A DNA stretch of 64,000 bases from an uncultured beta proteobacterium (GTDB lineage Bacteria > Pseudomonadota > Gammaproteobacteria > Burkholderiales > Burkholderiaceae), in assembly GCA_903935355.1 (NCBI GenBank), contig CAIZRK010000013.1, positions 1 to 64,000 of the forward strand, written 5' to 3'. Under the pieces are notes generated by a model. The model had not been told where the DNA came from, ran no database searches, and saw only the letters and a list, made by a program, of their open reading frames with translations. Positions 9,983 to 20,459 of the stretch are shown here, in pieces (positions within the stretch are counted from its first letter, which is position 1; each line of letters begins with the position of its first letter). A program made the translations under genes and the position numbers.

Positions 9983-10477
9983 TTAATATCCTGGTAAGTT
10001 CATAGAGCGCGCAGCATCCGATTGCTTTACACGAAATGCCTCTAACTGCTTGGCTAAATTTTCATCATGCAAAGCTAAACCTGCAATCACATGTAAGGCC
10101 GCATTGGCTGCACCTGCCTCACCAATGGCAAAAGTAGCTACCGGAATACCTTTAGGCATCTGCACAATCGAATACAAAGAATCTTCGCCACGAAGGTATT
10201 TGCTAGCCACGGGAACCCCATAGACAGGAATAATCGTTTTTGAGGCGAGCATACCTGGCAAATGGGCTGCACCACCAGCACCCGCAATGATGGCCTGCAA
10301 GCCATTAGCGCGGGCATTTTCTGCATACTGAAACATATCATCAGGCATGCGATGGGCAGAAAGAACTTTGGCTTCATGAACGATGCCAAATTGCTCCAAC
10401 ATCTGGGCGGCGTGCTGCATTGTTTCCCAATCTGAATTGGACCCCATCACTATCCCAACTATTGGCTTCTTGCTCAT
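9983..10477 (-). CDS. purE: N5-carboxyaminoimidazole ribonucleotide mutase
   Basis: PurE converts N5-CAIR to CAIR. The class I signature is visible: GSNSDWETM at the N-terminus, SAHRMPDDM and [12 protein letters not shown] place the start at 10477 (MSKKPIVG), which has GGAG six bases upstream; the frame extends four codons further to a TTG at 10489, but that would swallow the ribosome site. The protein is 164 residues. It sits between purC and purK. Confidence 0.95.
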   Translation of the reverse strand: MSKKPIVGIVMGSNSDWETMQHAAQMLEQFGIVHEAKVLSAHRMPDDMFQYAENARANGLQAIIAGAGGAAHLPGMLASKTIIPVYGVPVASKYLRGEDSLYSIVQMPKGIPVATFAIGEAGAANAALHVIAGLALHDENLAKQLEAFRVKQSDAARSMNLPGY

Positions 10478-10530
10478 TGACCTCTCCAAAAACCTGAATC
10501 CCTTAAATAAGACACTATTATCCCAGTCTT

Positions 10531-11430
10531 TTATTCTTGGGTTAAGCGAGTTAAGGCTTCACGATACTTTTGGGCTGTTTGCTCAATCACTTCTACGGGC
10601 AATGTGGGTGCTGGGGCAGTTTTAGACCAAAGCTTCCCATCAACCATTGCCGTTTCTAGCCAATCACGTACAAATTGCTTGTCGTAAGAGGGGGGATTAG
10701 CGCCCACATAATAGGTTTCAGCAGGCCAAAAACGAGAAGAGTCTGCAGTCAGGATCTCATCCATTAGGACTAACTGCCCTGTACCATCTAAACCAAATTC
10801 AAACTTGGTATCTGCAATGATGATTCCGCGAGTAGCAGCAAATTCAGAGGCCTCTTTATAAAGACGAATACTGACCTCCCGAATTTCATTGGCAAGCTTT
10901 TCACCAATCATCTCGATCACTTTATCAAACGAGATGTTTTCATCATGCTCACCCATTTCCGCTTTAGCGGCAGGGGTAAATATAGGCTCTGATAACTTTT
11001 GCGCATTCTCTAGTCCATCTGGTAAAGCAATTCCACAAACTGTGCCCGTTTCTTTATAGTCTTTCCATGCACTACCAGCTAAGTAACCACGCACCACTGC
11101 TTCAACTAAAATTGGCTTCAACCGTTTTGCCACTACCGCACGACCTTGGACTTGAGAAACTTCATCGGCAGTAACTACTGTAGTTGGATCAATCCCCGTT
11201 AAATGATTGGGCACGACTGCGGCTAATTTATCGAACCAGAAATTCGCCATTTGATTAAGCACTACGCCTTTTTCAGGAATGGGCTGGCCCATCACAACAT
11301 CAAATGCAGATAAACGGTCCGTCGTAATCATTAATAACTTGTCATCGCCAAGTGCATAAACATCACGCACTTTTCCTTTGGAAAGCAAAGGCAGAGACTG
11401 AATAGAGGTAGCATACAAAGCAGACATCAT
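10531..11430 (-). CDS. purC: Phosphoribosylaminoimidazole-succinocarboxamide synthase (SAICAR synthetase)
   Basis: PurC joins CAIR and aspartate with ATP to give SAICAR. The 299-residue protein has the family motifs [20 protein letters not shown] at the N-terminus, [12 protein letters not shown] and FEFGLD in the C-terminal half. It is close to the longer (about 300 aa) form usual in betaproteobacteria. The start lies 4 bp after the fba stop, and two consecutive ATG codons are available. Confidence 0.96.
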   Translation of the reverse strand: MMSALYATSIQSLPLLSKGKVRDVYALGDDKLLMITTDRLSAFDVVMGQPIPEKGVVLNQMANFWFDKLAAVVPNHLTGIDPTTVVTADEVSQVQGRAVVAKRLKPILVEAVVRGYLAGSAWKDYKETGTVCGIALPDGLENAQKLSEPIFTPAAKAEMGEHDENISFDKVIEMIGEKLANEIREVSIRLYKEASEFAATRGIIIADTKFEFGLDGTGQLVLMDEILTADSSRFWPAETYYVGANPPSYDKQFVRDWLETAMVDGKLWSKTAPAPTLPVEVIEQTAQKYREALTRLTQE

Positions 11431-11434
11431 GAAC

Positions 11435-12499
11435 TCATTTCACAATCTGAGCAAGTTCACCGCTCTTATAGCGCTCTGCCATTTTCTCTAAAGAAATTGG
11501 CAGAATTTTAGATGCTTGGCCAGCAGAACCAAAAGCATTAAAGCGAGCGATGCACACTTTCTTGGCAGCTATACGCGCTGGCTTTAAGTAATCCCGTGGA
11601 TCAAACTTGTCTGGGTTCTCAAATAAATAGCGCCGTATTGCACCAGTCATCGCCAAACGAATATCAGTATCAATATTAATCTTACGCACACCAAACTTAA
11701 TTCCCTCTTGAATTTCTTCTACGGGAACGCCATAGGTCTCTTTCATATTACCCCCGAATTCTCGAATCTCTGCGAGTAACTCTTGGGGCACGCTAGATGA
11801 TCCATGCATTACCAAATGGGTATTCGGTATGCGTTTATGAATTTCTTTAATCCGCTCAATTGCTAAAATATCGCCAGTAGGCTTTTTAGTAAATTTGTAA
11901 GCCCCATGGCTTGTACCAATAGCAATAGCTAAAGCATCGCACTGGGTTGCCTTAACAAAGTCAGCAGCTTGTTCAACGTCAGTTAATAACTGCTCACGAG
12001 TCATCTGACCATCAGCGCCATGACCATCTTCTTTATCTCCTTGCATCGTTTCGAGCGAGCCCAGTACACCAAGCTCGGCCTCTACAGTTACTCCGATCGA
12101 ATGTGAGAACTTCACCACTTCTCTAGATACATCTACGTTGTATTCATAACTCGCAACCGACTTTCCATCTGACTCGAGCGAGCCATCCATCATCACGCTA
12201 GTAAAGCCACTCTTAATTGCTGCCATACACACAGCCGGGCTCTGACCATGATCTTGATGCATGACTATGGGAATGTGAGGATAGGCCTCAACTGCTGCAG
12301 AAATTAGATGGCGTAAGAAGGCCTCGCCAGCATACTTACGCGCACCAGCAGAGGCTTGCATGATGACTGGTGAATCTGCCTCATTAGCCGCTTCCATGAT
12401 GGCAGTTACTTGTTCTAAGTTATTAACATTAAATGCAGGTAAGCCATAACCGTTTTGGGCGGCATGGTCTAAGAGTTGTCGTAAAGATACTAAAGCCAT
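11435..12499 (-). CDS. fba: Fructose-1,6-bisphosphate aldolase, class II, Calvin-cycle subtype
   Basis: The zinc aldolase splits fructose-1,6-bisphosphate in glycolysis and works backwards in gluconeogenesis. In its 354 residues one sees the catalytic and zinc motifs: HQDHG near residue 80, [10 protein letters not shown], and HGSSSVP. The length and the DPRDYLKPA tail match the CbbA-type class II aldolases of proteobacteria. It follows pyk after 70 bp and precedes purC by 4 bp. Confidence 0.95.
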   Translation of the reverse strand: MALVSLRQLLDHAAQNGYGLPAFNVNNLEQVTAIMEAANEADSPVIMQASAGARKYAGEAFLRHLISAAVEAYPHIPIVMHQDHGQSPAVCMAAIKSGFTSVMMDGSLESDGKSVASYEYNVDVSREVVKFSHSIGVTVEAELGVLGSLETMQGDKEDGHGADGQMTREQLLTDVEQAADFVKATQCDALAIAIGTSHGAYKFTKKPTGDILAIERIKEIHKRIPNTHLVMHGSSSVPQELLAEIREFGGNMKETYGVPVEEIQEGIKFGVRKINIDTDIRLAMTGAIRRYLFENPDKFDPRDYLKPARIAAKKVCIARFNAFGSAGQASKILPISLEKMAERYKSGELAQIVK

Positions 12500-12569
12500 A
12501 GTGTTCTCTTAATTCTCTTAATGCTGAGTAGATAAATAATTAATTAAAAATAGTCGGAAAGAAGGCGGC

Positions 12570-14006
12570 CTATTTCACATGAATAATCTTCAGGGTATTG
12601 GTACCGCCTGGCTCACCCATGGGCTCCCCCGAAGTTAAAACAACAATATCGCCTTTTTTTACTGCCCCCAATGCTTTCATACAACCCTCAACTTCTTGAA
12701 GGGCTGCATCACGCTCCTTGGTGTAATCCAATCCAATAGGAAATACATTACGGTAGGTACTCAAAGCACGCTGCGTAGCAATCTTAGAGGTCAAAGCGAA
12801 GATCGGGACATGGATATTGTGACGACTCATCCAAATAGCTGTTGAACCTGAATCTGTCAAAGCGGCTATAGCATCTGCATTTAAATGGTGTGCAGTAAAT
12901 AAAGCCCCCAAGGCGATGGTTTGATCAATCCGAGAAAATGTTTTATCTAAAAAGTCAGTATCTAATTTCACACGATCTGATTTTTCGGCTGCCACACAAA
13001 TCTCTGCCATCGCTTTAATAGTTTGCACAGGATATAGACCAGCAGCAGATTCAGCAGATAACATTACTGCATCAGTACCATCTAAAACTGCATTTGCCAC
13101 ATCGCTTACTTCCGCGCGGGTAGGAACGGGTGCATTAATCATGGACTCCATCATTTGCGTAGCAGTAATCGTAAATTTATCAGCCTCTAGAGCTAAGCTG
13201 ATCATGCGTTTTTGCAAAGCAGGTACTGCGGGGTTACCAACTTCGATTGCTAAATCTCCGCGAGCAACCATAATGCCGTCACTCTGGGCAATAATGCTAG
13301 CCAATGCCTCAGGTTCAATTGCTTCAGCGCGCTCTACCTTAGCTATAGTCTTTACTTTGCCAACGCCATATTTAACGCTAGCAGCATCAGCTAGTTTGCG
13401 TGCATAAGCCATATCAGCACCATCTTTAGGAAAGCTAATGGCTAAAAAATCTACACCCATCGCAATCGCAGCATCTAAGTCAGAAATGTCTTTTTCTGTT
13501 AGCGCTGGAGCGGTCAGACCACCACCCGCGCGATTAATTCCTTTATTATTTGAGAGAGGGCCACCTTGTTCTACCCGAGTAAAGATTTCTCCACCTTGAA
13601 CGCTCTCAACTAGCAATACCACTAGGCCATCATTTAATAATAGGCGATCACCCGATTTGACATCCCTAGGAAGTTCTTTGTAATCTAGACCAACACGATC
13701 TTGATTACCTAATTCACAAGCCACATCCAAAATAAATTGTTCGCCTTCTTTTAAAAGAATTTTGCTATCGACAAACTTACCAACCCGAATTTTTGGCCCT
13801 TGAAGATCAGCCATAATGCCAATCTCTTTGCCTACTTCAGCGGAGATACTGCGAACTAGATTGTGACGTGCTTGATGATCGGCAACAGTGCCGTGCGAGA
13901 AATTCATGCGTACCACATCAACCCCAGCTCGAATCATGTCCCGTAAAATTTCGGGCTTTTCTGAGGCAGGTCCTAAAGTCGCAATGATTTTAGTAGCTCT
14001 TAACAT
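12570..14006 (-). CDS. pyk: Pyruvate kinase
   Basis: Pyruvate kinase makes pyruvate and ATP from phosphoenolpyruvate and ADP. The 478-residue protein shows TKIIATLGPAS and MNFSHG at the N-terminus, KVER (catalytic lysine region), GIMVARGDLAIE and the TATQMMESM motif of the active site. The C-terminal allosteric domain is complete. It starts 2 bp after the pgk stop, so the two glycolytic genes are translated together. Confidence 0.97.
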   Translation of the reverse strand: MLRATKIIATLGPASEKPEILRDMIRAGVDVVRMNFSHGTVADHQARHNLVRSISAEVGKEIGIMADLQGPKIRVGKFVDSKILLKEGEQFILDVACELGNQDRVGLDYKELPRDVKSGDRLLLNDGLVVLLVESVQGGEIFTRVEQGGPLSNNKGINRAGGGLTAPALTEKDISDLDAAIAMGVDFLAISFPKDGADMAYARKLADAASVKYGVGKVKTIAKVERAEAIEPEALASIIAQSDGIMVARGDLAIEVGNPAVPALQKRMISLALEADKFTITATQMMESMINAPVPTRAEVSDVANAVLDGTDAVMLSAESAAGLYPVQTIKAMAEICVAAEKSDRVKLDTDFLDKTFSRIDQTIALGALFTAHHLNADAIAALTDSGSTAIWMSRHNIHVPIFALTSKIATQRALSTYRNVFPIGLDYTKERDAALQEVEGCMKALGAVKKGDIVVLTSGEPMGEPGGTNTLKIIHVK

Positions 14007-14008
14007 AT

Positions 14009-15220
14009 TTAATCTTTCGCTCTTTCTATAAGCACTGCAAAGGCCGGCAAGGTTTTACCTTCCAAAAACTCAAGGAAGGCACCGCCTCCAGTGGAGATGT
14101 AATCCACTTGATTCTCAATTCCATATTTAGCAATTGCCGCTAAGGTATCACCACCACCAGCAATCGAGAATGCGGGTGAATGCGCAATGGCTGCAGCCAA
14201 CATTTTGGTGCCCCCACCAAATTGATCAATTTCAAATACACCGAGGGGGCCATTCCATACAATCGTTCCTGCATGTGCAAGCATAGTAGATAAACGCGCC
14301 GCTGTCTTTGGCCCAATATCCAAAATCATGTCGTCTTCCGCGACTTCATCTGCTGATACTCGATTTGCTCGCGCTAGAGGGGAAAGTTCGTTTGCTACCA
14401 CTACATCCTCAGGAATGGGTACATGGGCACCACGCTTTTCCATGATCTCCATAATTTCGAGGGCTTGATCTACCAAGTCTGGCTCTGCCAATGATTTGCC
14501 AATAGGCAAGCCTTTTGCCAACATAAAGGTATTGGCAATACCACCGCCAACAATGAGCTCATCCACTTTATCTGCCAATGCTTTTAAGATAGTAAGTTTT
14601 GAGGACACCTTAGAACCAGCAACAATTGCCACCAATGGACGTTTTGGACAAGCCAAAGCACGACTCAAGGCATCAAGTTCAGCGGCCATTAAAGGGCCAG
14701 CGCATGCAATCGGAGCAAACTTAGCCACTCCATAGGTTGTCGCTTCGGCACGATGCGCCGTCCCAAAGGCGTCATTGACATACACATCGCAAAGAGCAGC
14801 AATCTTTTTTGCCAACTCATCACTGTTCTTTTTCTCGCCCACATTCAAGCGGCAATTCTCTAGAAGAACTAACTCCCCTGGTTTAACCTCAAATTCGCCG
14901 TCTACCCAATTACTAATCAAAGGGACTTTACGATTTAAGAGGGTAGCAATTCGATCGGCCACAGGAGCTAAACTATCTTCAGGCTTAAATTGGCCCTCGG
15001 TTGGACGACCTAAGTGAGAAGTCACCATCACGGCAGCTCCAGCATCCAAACACATCTGCATTGCTGGCATAGAGGCGCGGATACGGGTGTCTTCCGTAAT
15101 GTTGCCCGCATCATCTTGTGGCACATTGAGGTCAGCACGGATGAAAACCCGTCTTCCCTTCAAAAGCCCAGATTCGGCTAATTCACTTAATCGTTTAACT
15201 TTAAATAAGGATTCCGGCAT
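14009..15220 (-). CDS. pgk: Phosphoglycerate kinase
   Basis: This kinase transfers the acyl phosphate of 1,3-bisphosphoglycerate to ADP. The 403-residue protein has the N-terminal [12 protein letters not shown] motif, [10 protein letters not shown], the nucleotide segment VAGSKVSSK and the C-terminal GGGDTLA motif. It heads the minus-strand run pgk-pyk-fba-purC-purE-purK-tsaC, so the run's main promoter should lie in 15221-15408. I could not pick out a convincing -35/-10 pair there. Confidence 0.97.
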   Translation of the reverse strand: MPESLFKVKRLSELAESGLLKGRRVFIRADLNVPQDDAGNITEDTRIRASMPAMQMCLDAGAAVMVTSHLGRPTEGQFKPEDSLAPVADRIATLLNRKVPLISNWVDGEFEVKPGELVLLENCRLNVGEKKNSDELAKKIAALCDVYVNDAFGTAHRAEATTYGVAKFAPIACAGPLMAAELDALSRALACPKRPLVAIVAGSKVSSKLTILKALADKVDELIVGGGIANTFMLAKGLPIGKSLAEPDLVDQALEIMEIMEKRGAHVPIPEDVVVANELSPLARANRVSADEVAEDDMILDIGPKTAARLSTMLAHAGTIVWNGPLGVFEIDQFGGGTKMLAAAIAHSPAFSIAGGGDTLAAIAKYGIENQVDYISTGGGAFLEFLEGKTLPAFAVLIERAKD

Positions 15221-15408
15221 TTGGATAGATAAATAAGGTAGTTTAGGAGGAATGCTCCATTCTAAATCGTCTGGAAGAACTCACCCCAAAGGAATTACCC
15301 TGCCTGCTCTACAATGAGAGCTTGGACGCATACCAAGCTAGAAGCCTTAAAACTTGCTGGCTCGGCGCCCCGATTAACCTGATTTAACAGACATAAAAGG
15401 TAGAAAAA

Positions 15409-16332
15409 ATGTCGATGTCCGACCGCGATGGCTTTATTTGGTCCGATGGGAAGCTTATTCCCTGGCGTGAAGCCAATATTCATGTGCTAACCCATAGTCT
15501 TCACTACGGCATGGGCGTATTCGAAGGCATCCGCGCCTACAAAACCCCTCAAGGCACTGCCATTTTTCGCCTTCCTGAGCACGTGAAACGCCTATTTAAT
15601 GGAACAAAGATTTTCCAGATGAATATGCCTTACAGCAAAGAAGAGATTACTAGCGGGATTATTGAGGTGGTGAACAGCAATCAGCTTGAATCATGCTACA
15701 TTCGCCCAATTATCTTTATTGGCTCCCAAAAACTAGGAATTTCGCCTAAAGGCAATACGATTCACACGGCGATTGCTGCCTGGGAATGGGGGGCTTATTT
15801 GGGGGAAGATGGCCTGAATAAAGGTATTCGGGTTAAAACCTCTTCGTTTACTCGCCACTTTGTCAATTCCTCCCTTGTGCGCGCCAAAGCATCGGGCTAT
15901 TACATTAACTCCATTTTGGCTAATCAAGAAGTTACTGCCAATGGCTACGATGAAGCCTTATTGCTCGATACCGAAGGTTATGTTTCCGAAGGTTCTGGTG
16001 AAAACATTTTCATGGTGAGCGAAGGAATTGTATATACCCCTGACCTAGCCTCTTGCCTAGATGGCATTACACGTGATTCGATTATCGAGATCGCGAAAGA
16101 TCTTGGTTATGAATTGCGTGAGAAGCGCATTACACGTGATGAAGTCTATTCTGCAGATGAGGCTTTCTTTACCGGTACTGCAGCTGAAGTGACGCCTATT
16201 CGAGAATTAGACGATCGCACTATTGGCGATGGCAAGCGTGGCCCTATCACTGAGAAGATTCAGAAAACCTATTTTGATGCTGTCTACGGTAGAGACGACA
16301 AATACAAGTCGTGGCTTACTTACGTAAAGTAA
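15409..16332 (+). CDS. ilvE: Branched-chain amino acid aminotransferase
   Basis: IlvE transfers amino groups between glutamate and branched 2-oxo acids, the last step of valine, leucine and isoleucine synthesis. The 307-residue fold-type IV PLP enzyme has the N-terminal HYGMGVFEGIRAY motif, the PLP lysine in the SSLVRAKASGYY segment (near residue 165) and the EGSGENIF motif. It faces away from pgk across 188 bp. A second in-frame ATG lies two codons downstream. It starts a plus-strand run that reaches 18721. Confidence 0.95.
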   Translation: MSMSDRDGFIWSDGKLIPWREANIHVLTHSLHYGMGVFEGIRAYKTPQGTAIFRLPEHVKRLFNGTKIFQMNMPYSKEEITSGIIEVVNSNQLESCYIRPIIFIGSQKLGISPKGNTIHTAIAAWEWGAYLGEDGLNKGIRVKTSSFTRHFVNSSLVRAKASGYYINSILANQEVTANGYDEALLLDTEGYVSEGSGENIFMVSEGIVYTPDLASCLDGITRDSIIEIAKDLGYELREKRITRDEVYSADEAFFTGTAAEVTPIRELDDRTIGDGKRGPITEKIQKTYFDAVYGRDDKYKSWLTYVK

Positions 16333-16344
16333 AAGGAATTGATA

Positions 16345-16533
16345 ATGAGTCAAGCTCAAGTAGTGATGATCAATGGCAATGATTTGCCTTTGCATTGCCC
16401 CACCAATCAAACCCCGAGCTGGAATTCACATCCACGGGTATTTTTAGACCTTGCTAAAACGGGTTACGCAAAATGTCCTTATTGCGGCACGGAATATCAA
16501 CTCATTCCCGGTACAGAGCCCCACGGCCATTAA
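16345..16533 (+). CDS. CHCC-type zinc-finger protein
   Basis: The 62-residue protein carries one metal site with the order C18, H29, C44, C47 (the last two in CPYCGTEY), the zf-CHCC pattern also found in the mitochondrial complex I subunit NDUFS6. AAGGA precedes the ATG at 16345. It follows ilvE by 12 bp, an arrangement common in betaproteobacteria. Its role in bacteria is not established; a part in metal-centre or complex I assembly is only inference from the eukaryotic relative. Confidence 0.88.
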   Translation: MSQAQVVMINGNDLPLHCPTNQTPSWNSHPRVFLDLAKTGYAKCPYCGTEYQLIPGTEPHGH

Positions 16534-16538
16534 GCCTA

Positions 16539-16563
16539 TTGAGCATCCCATAGGGGTGCTCAA
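16539..16563 (+). terminator. Terminator-like hairpin between the zinc-finger gene and waaF
   Basis: TTGAGCATCCC (16539-16549) pairs with GGGGTGCTCAA (16553-16563) over 11 bp including one T-G pair, around an ATA loop. The T run after it is short (TTT), so it may only partly stop transcription or may protect the 3' end of the upstream message. It ends 14 bp before waaF. Confidence 0.6.
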
Positions 16564-16577
16564 TTTGGATCAATGAC

Positions 16578-17615
16578 ATGCACCGTATTCTGATTATTGC
16601 CCCTAACTGGATTGGTGATGCTGTCATGTCCCAACCCTTATTGGCAAGTATCAAGGCTGATCATCCCCTCGTTCAAATTGATGTACTAGCTAGTAAATGG
16701 GTAGCTTCTATTTACCGAGCCTGTCCACAAGTTAATCAAGTAATTGAAGCTAACTTGGAACATCGACAGCTTCAATGGAAAATGCGAAAAGAATTAGCCA
16801 AGCAAATTCAGGCTAAACAATACGAAGCATCTTTTGTTCTTCCCAATAGTTTTAAGTCTGCCCTCATTCCTTGGCTCGCCCATATCCCATTTCGAATCGG
16901 TTATCGTGGCGAGATGCGCTTTGGCTTGATTAACTGTTCACTAAACAACCCCAGTAAAGTAAATCGACCACCAATGGCGCAACACTATCTTGCGCTTTCC
17001 TCACTGCTAGAGCCTAAAACCCCACTCCTAAACTTGAACTTGGCTAATCCTAGCTTGCAAGTTACTGATACAGCCAAGCAATCGGTAACTCTTAAATTGG
17101 GCAAGCTTGGCATTGACCAACAAGCTATTTATGTTTTATGCCCAGGCGCTGAATACGGCCCAAGCAAGCGTTGGCCAACAGAGCATTTTGAGACGCTTGC
17201 TAAAACCCTTATGGCTAGTGAGGCAAACTCTCACATCATCCTCCTAGGAAGCAAAGGAGATCATGCTCTTGCTCAGAATATTAATACCCAATCTAAAGAT
17301 CACCCCCATCTTCATAACTGGTGTGGAGAAACCTCTTTAGACGAAGCAATTGCTTTAATTAGCATGAGTAAAGCCATGGTTAGCAATGATTCAGGTCTCA
17401 TGCATATTGGTGCAGCCTTACATATTCCTCAGGTAGCGATTTTTGGCTCTAGTGACCCCCTTCATACACCCCCGCTATCTGATAAAGCCAAAGTAGTTTG
17501 GCTTCATTTACCTTGCAGTCCTTGCCACAAAAGAGATTGCCCTTTAGGGCATCTCAAATGCTTAAAAGATATTCTGCCTGAAAATGTATTTAGCATTATT
17601 CAAACTCTTGCATAA
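16578..17615 (+). CDS. waaF: ADP-heptose--LPS heptosyltransferase II
   Basis: WaaF adds the second heptose to the inner core of lipopolysaccharide on the cytoplasmic face of the inner membrane. The 345-residue GT9-family protein has the N-terminal ILIIAPNWIGDAVMSQPL motif, the PGAEYGPSKRWP nucleotide-sugar motif in the C-terminal domain and SNDSGLMHIGAAL near residue 270. gmhB at 47997, a gene for making the heptose donor, is also in this window. Confidence 0.93.
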   Translation: MHRILIIAPNWIGDAVMSQPLLASIKADHPLVQIDVLASKWVASIYRACPQVNQVIEANLEHRQLQWKMRKELAKQIQAKQYEASFVLPNSFKSALIPWLAHIPFRIGYRGEMRFGLINCSLNNPSKVNRPPMAQHYLALSSLLEPKTPLLNLNLANPSLQVTDTAKQSVTLKLGKLGIDQQAIYVLCPGAEYGPSKRWPTEHFETLAKTLMASEANSHIILLGSKGDHALAQNINTQSKDHPHLHNWCGETSLDEAIALISMSKAMVSNDSGLMHIGAALHIPQVAIFGSSDPLHTPPLSDKAKVVWLHLPCSPCHKRDCPLGHLKCLKDILPENVFSIIQTLA

Positions 17616-17648
17616 GCTATAGCACCCTAAAATACCAGAAAGCGAGCT

Positions 17649-18083
17649 ATGCCCAACCTTGCCAGACTCTTTCATAACCCTGATGAAGTAGTAGATGCCT
17701 TGCGTGAATCCTTAAAACATCGTGATGTAAAAGGGGTGTTGGCAATTTGGCTAGATGATGACTCTATTACATGCGTTCTGCCAGAAGGGCAGCGCCTTAG
17801 TGGCCATACAGAAATCCGCGCTGGTCTTGAACGCTTACTAGCCAAGCAGGCACTCTTTTTGGAGCCAATTGCATGCATTAGTCACTCAGTCTTGGGAGCG
17901 GCAATTTATGACACCACCGAAGCAGTCCACCTAAGAGCAGATCAAATTGAAGCTGAGTTCTTTTTAAATATTACCCTTGTCTTACTGCAAGATAGTCAGG
18001 GGTGGCGCATTGCACATTTACATGCTAGCCATTCAACTGAGGAAACTTTTGATGCCCCCTCAACGGCACACGGCCTGCACTAA
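17649..18083 (+). CDS. NTF2-like (SnoaL/ketosteroid-isomerase fold) protein
   Basis: The 144-residue protein has the layout of small NTF2-like domains: an N-terminal helix pair (DEVVDALRESLKHRDVKGVLAIW), a turn with GHTEIRAGLERLL, and a closing beta sheet with WRIAHLHAS. No signal peptide is visible. Such domains bind small ligands or act as isomerases; the substrate cannot be inferred. It lies 33 bp after waaF and 23 bp before another small gene and probably shares their transcript. Confidence 0.72.
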   Translation: MPNLARLFHNPDEVVDALRESLKHRDVKGVLAIWLDDDSITCVLPEGQRLSGHTEIRAGLERLLAKQALFLEPIACISHSVLGAAIYDTTEAVHLRADQIEAEFFLNITLVLLQDSQGWRIAHLHASHSTEETFDAPSTAHGLH

Positions 18084-18106
18084 TTATCATTAAAAATGAT
18101 TCCCCA

Positions 18107-18721
18107 ATGGATCAAAGAGTACTACTGTCACTAGTTGCGTGGCCTAATGTCCCCCATTGTTTTGGCTGGCTTGCATTAGATCGTCGTGGGCAATGGCGAA
18201 TGCGTGATGAATATGCCAGGGCAAATACACTACCCGGCAAAGTCATTGAACATGTTCTCTTAAAAGACTACATCTCTAGAAACTATGCCTGCGATAGTTC
18301 TGGAAGATACTTTTTCCAAAATGGTCCACAACGGGTTTTCATCACACTAGATGCCACGCCCTGGATAGTGCATATCTCACCGAGTAATACCTCCATGCAA
18401 CTTCTGACACAATGTGACACAGCCATTGAGCCTTATGGCGCACTGAGCGATGAGCGAGGCAATATTTATATCCATGGGCTCATTAAGCAAACGATCAATG
18501 AAAACACCGATAACGATCGATTCATACAAAAAGAGAGTTTGAGTATTGCCTTATTGCTAGACCATGACCTAGGGCTGTTTACGGATTTAGCAAAACTTCA
18601 TGAAGAGGCCTGTAGCTTTAGAGGGTCTTGGAATTGGAATGGCCAAGAGTTAGCGATTGAACCAATTCACTCTAAAGATCTAAGTACCCGCTTTCGCTTC
18701 ATAAAAAATCCAAGCAACTAA
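18107..18721 (+). CDS. Conserved hypothetical protein, about 200 residues
   Basis: I do not recognise a named family with confidence. The 204-residue protein has no signal peptide or membrane helix. It starts MDQRVLLSLVAWPNVPHCFG, alternates short beta-like stretches, and contains a DUF-like central part with GRYFFQNGPQRVFI and a glycine-asparagine turn (DERGNIYIHGLI). Codon use and spacing fit the operon ilvE to here. The last 4 bp overlap the convergent M48 protease gene. Confidence 0.6.
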   Translation: MDQRVLLSLVAWPNVPHCFGWLALDRRGQWRMRDEYARANTLPGKVIEHVLLKDYISRNYACDSSGRYFFQNGPQRVFITLDATPWIVHISPSNTSMQLLTQCDTAIEPYGALSDERGNIYIHGLIKQTINENTDNDRFIQKESLSIALLLDHDLGLFTDLAKLHEEACSFRGSWNWNGQELAIEPIHSKDLSTRFRFIKNPSN

Positions 18722-20436
18722 CTAGGGGTTTTCCTGCCCTGCTCTTTAAGCTCATCTTGATACTGTCTTTGCATTTCTCGAAGACGTGCGTCAATACTCG
18801 AGCCCTGATAAAAATCAGCAGCGCCTGATGCTCTAGCAATTTTTAATTGCTCTATAGCCGAAGGCCAAGCGCCCTCCAAAGCATATTTTTCGCCTAGAGC
18901 GTAATGCCGCATGGGTACATTTTTAGCTTGATCATAGGCATTAGAAAGCATGGTCCACCAAACCACTTCATTGGGCTGGGATCTAGTACGTGCTTTAAGC
19001 CAAGTGATCGCATCGTTAGTCCGGCCTAATTTGAGGTACGCATTCATCATGGCAGCACCCGCAGCATAAGATTGAGGGTAGGCTTGTAAAGTAGCTTGCG
19101 CTATTCGTAAGGCATCTTCATTTTTACCTTTAGCTAGTGCTATCTCTGAAGCGGTAATATCTAATGAAAGACTTTGCCTCAGAATGGGAGAGCCTGGAGC
19201 ACTCACGCTATTGGCAAGATTGCGCGCTTGCTGCAAATGGGTTTCTGCTTGATCGATCCGTCCCTGCTTTTGAGCAATGAGTGCAAGGCCATAAAAGCCC
19301 TCCATCTGCTTGCCAACTACAGCTTGCTTGCTTAGCCCCTCAAAAGTATTTTTCAGGTCATACATACCGCTCGAAGAGCCTGATTGCTCCATCCTGGCGC
19401 GGGCTTTAATAAAATAAAACTCTACTGCCGTAGGTGTATTTCTGGTGGGGACATTGCGTGCTCGGTCTTGCATGTCTGCAATTCGATCGGTGGTTAAGGG
19501 GTGGGTACGAACATAGGATGGCACACCACTATCCATAATTCCGGTTGCTTTTTGTAAGCGCTGAAAAAAGCCGGGGGCGCCGTTCACATCGTAACCACTT
19601 GCTGCCAAGATCTGAAATCCGATCCGATCTGCCTCACGTTCCGCATCTCTTGAATAAGACAATTGATTATTTACAGCTACAGCTTGACCACCCTGTATTA
19701 AGCCAGAAGCGGCACTAGGATTGCGTGAGGCTGCTAATGCCCCAAGCAAAATGCCTGCTAAAGCAATCATTGTATTAGTGGCTTGCTGGTCCATTTGACG
19801 TGCTAAGTGCCGCTGTAAAACGTGGCCTGTTTCATGGCCCATGACCGAAGCTACCTCTGAGTCTGATTCAGCGCTTGTCAGTAAACCCGTATGAAATCCG
19901 ATGAACCCACCAGGGAGTGCAAATGCATTAATACTGCTATCTTTCACAGCAAATACTTCAAAGTTATATGCTCCACTCCCTTGTTCATTTGCACCCCCTA
20001 ATTGCAGCTTTTTAGCAGCTTGCAATAAACGTCGCTCCATATGGTTTAAAAAATCATAAATAGGCAAGTCATTGGAGTAATCGGGGTCTGGCCGAATCTG
20101 ACGCATGATCATTTCGCCATACTTCTTCTCATCTAAGCGGCTTAAGCTATCCCCCCCAGGATCACCCATATCGGGCAACACAAAGCTAGGTTGAGTCAGA
20201 CTCTGAGGACGTGCAGGCAAATTAGAAGATCTAGCCTCGGGAGATTGCACAGCTCTGCCCAGATTTTGCAAGGCAGCTGAATCCCCCTGGACCGAGACAT
20301 CGCCAGCGATTGTCGAACTAGCTTGGCCAGCAGCATAAACTGAGCCAACACTAGGTAGACCCATTGCCAAAATGAGCTGACAAGCTAAAAATCGATGAAA
20401 TAAAGAGGGGTAATTTATTATCTTTTGCACTTCCAT
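18718..20436 (-). CDS. Periplasmic M48 metalloprotease with TPR repeats, BepA-like
   Basis: The 572-residue protein has a signal peptide (N-terminal 35 residues ending VYAAG), an M48 zinc protease domain with H201-E-T-G-H205, the third ligand glutamate in [11 protein letters not shown], and a C-terminal half built of TPR-type helices. This is the architecture of BepA (YfgC), which helps assemble and quality-control outer-membrane proteins such as LptD. lptD itself is at 52529 in this window. It is divergent from moaC with only 23 bp between start codons. Confidence 0.9.
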   Translation of the reverse strand: MEVQKIINYPSLFHRFLACQLILAMGLPSVGSVYAAGQASSTIAGDVSVQGDSAALQNLGRAVQSPEARSSNLPARPQSLTQPSFVLPDMGDPGGDSLSRLDEKKYGEMIMRQIRPDPDYSNDLPIYDFLNHMERRLLQAAKKLQLGGANEQGSGAYNFEVFAVKDSSINAFALPGGFIGFHTGLLTSAESDSEVASVMGHETGHVLQRHLARQMDQQATNTMIALAGILLGALAASRNPSAASGLIQGGQAVAVNNQLSYSRDAEREADRIGFQILAASGYDVNGAPGFFQRLQKATGIMDSGVPSYVRTHPLTTDRIADMQDRARNVPTRNTPTAVEFYFIKARARMEQSGSSSGMYDLKNTFEGLSKQAVVGKQMEGFYGLALIAQKQGRIDQAETHLQQARNLANSVSAPGSPILRQSLSLDITASEIALAKGKNEDALRIAQATLQAYPQSYAAGAAMMNAYLKLGRTNDAITWLKARTRSQPNEVVWWTMLSNAYDQAKNVPMRHYALGEKYALEGAWPSAIEQLKIARASGAADFYQGSSIDARLREMQRQYQDELKEQGRKTPS

Positions 20437-20459
20437 CCCTATATGGTAAAACTTATCTC

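Noticed and set aside
15221-15408. Divergent promoters between pgk and ilvE
   Set aside because: Promoters must exist here, but the candidate boxes (TACAAT at 15310-15315 plus, TAGAAT at 15264-15259 minus) lack good -35 partners, so I did not list them as features.
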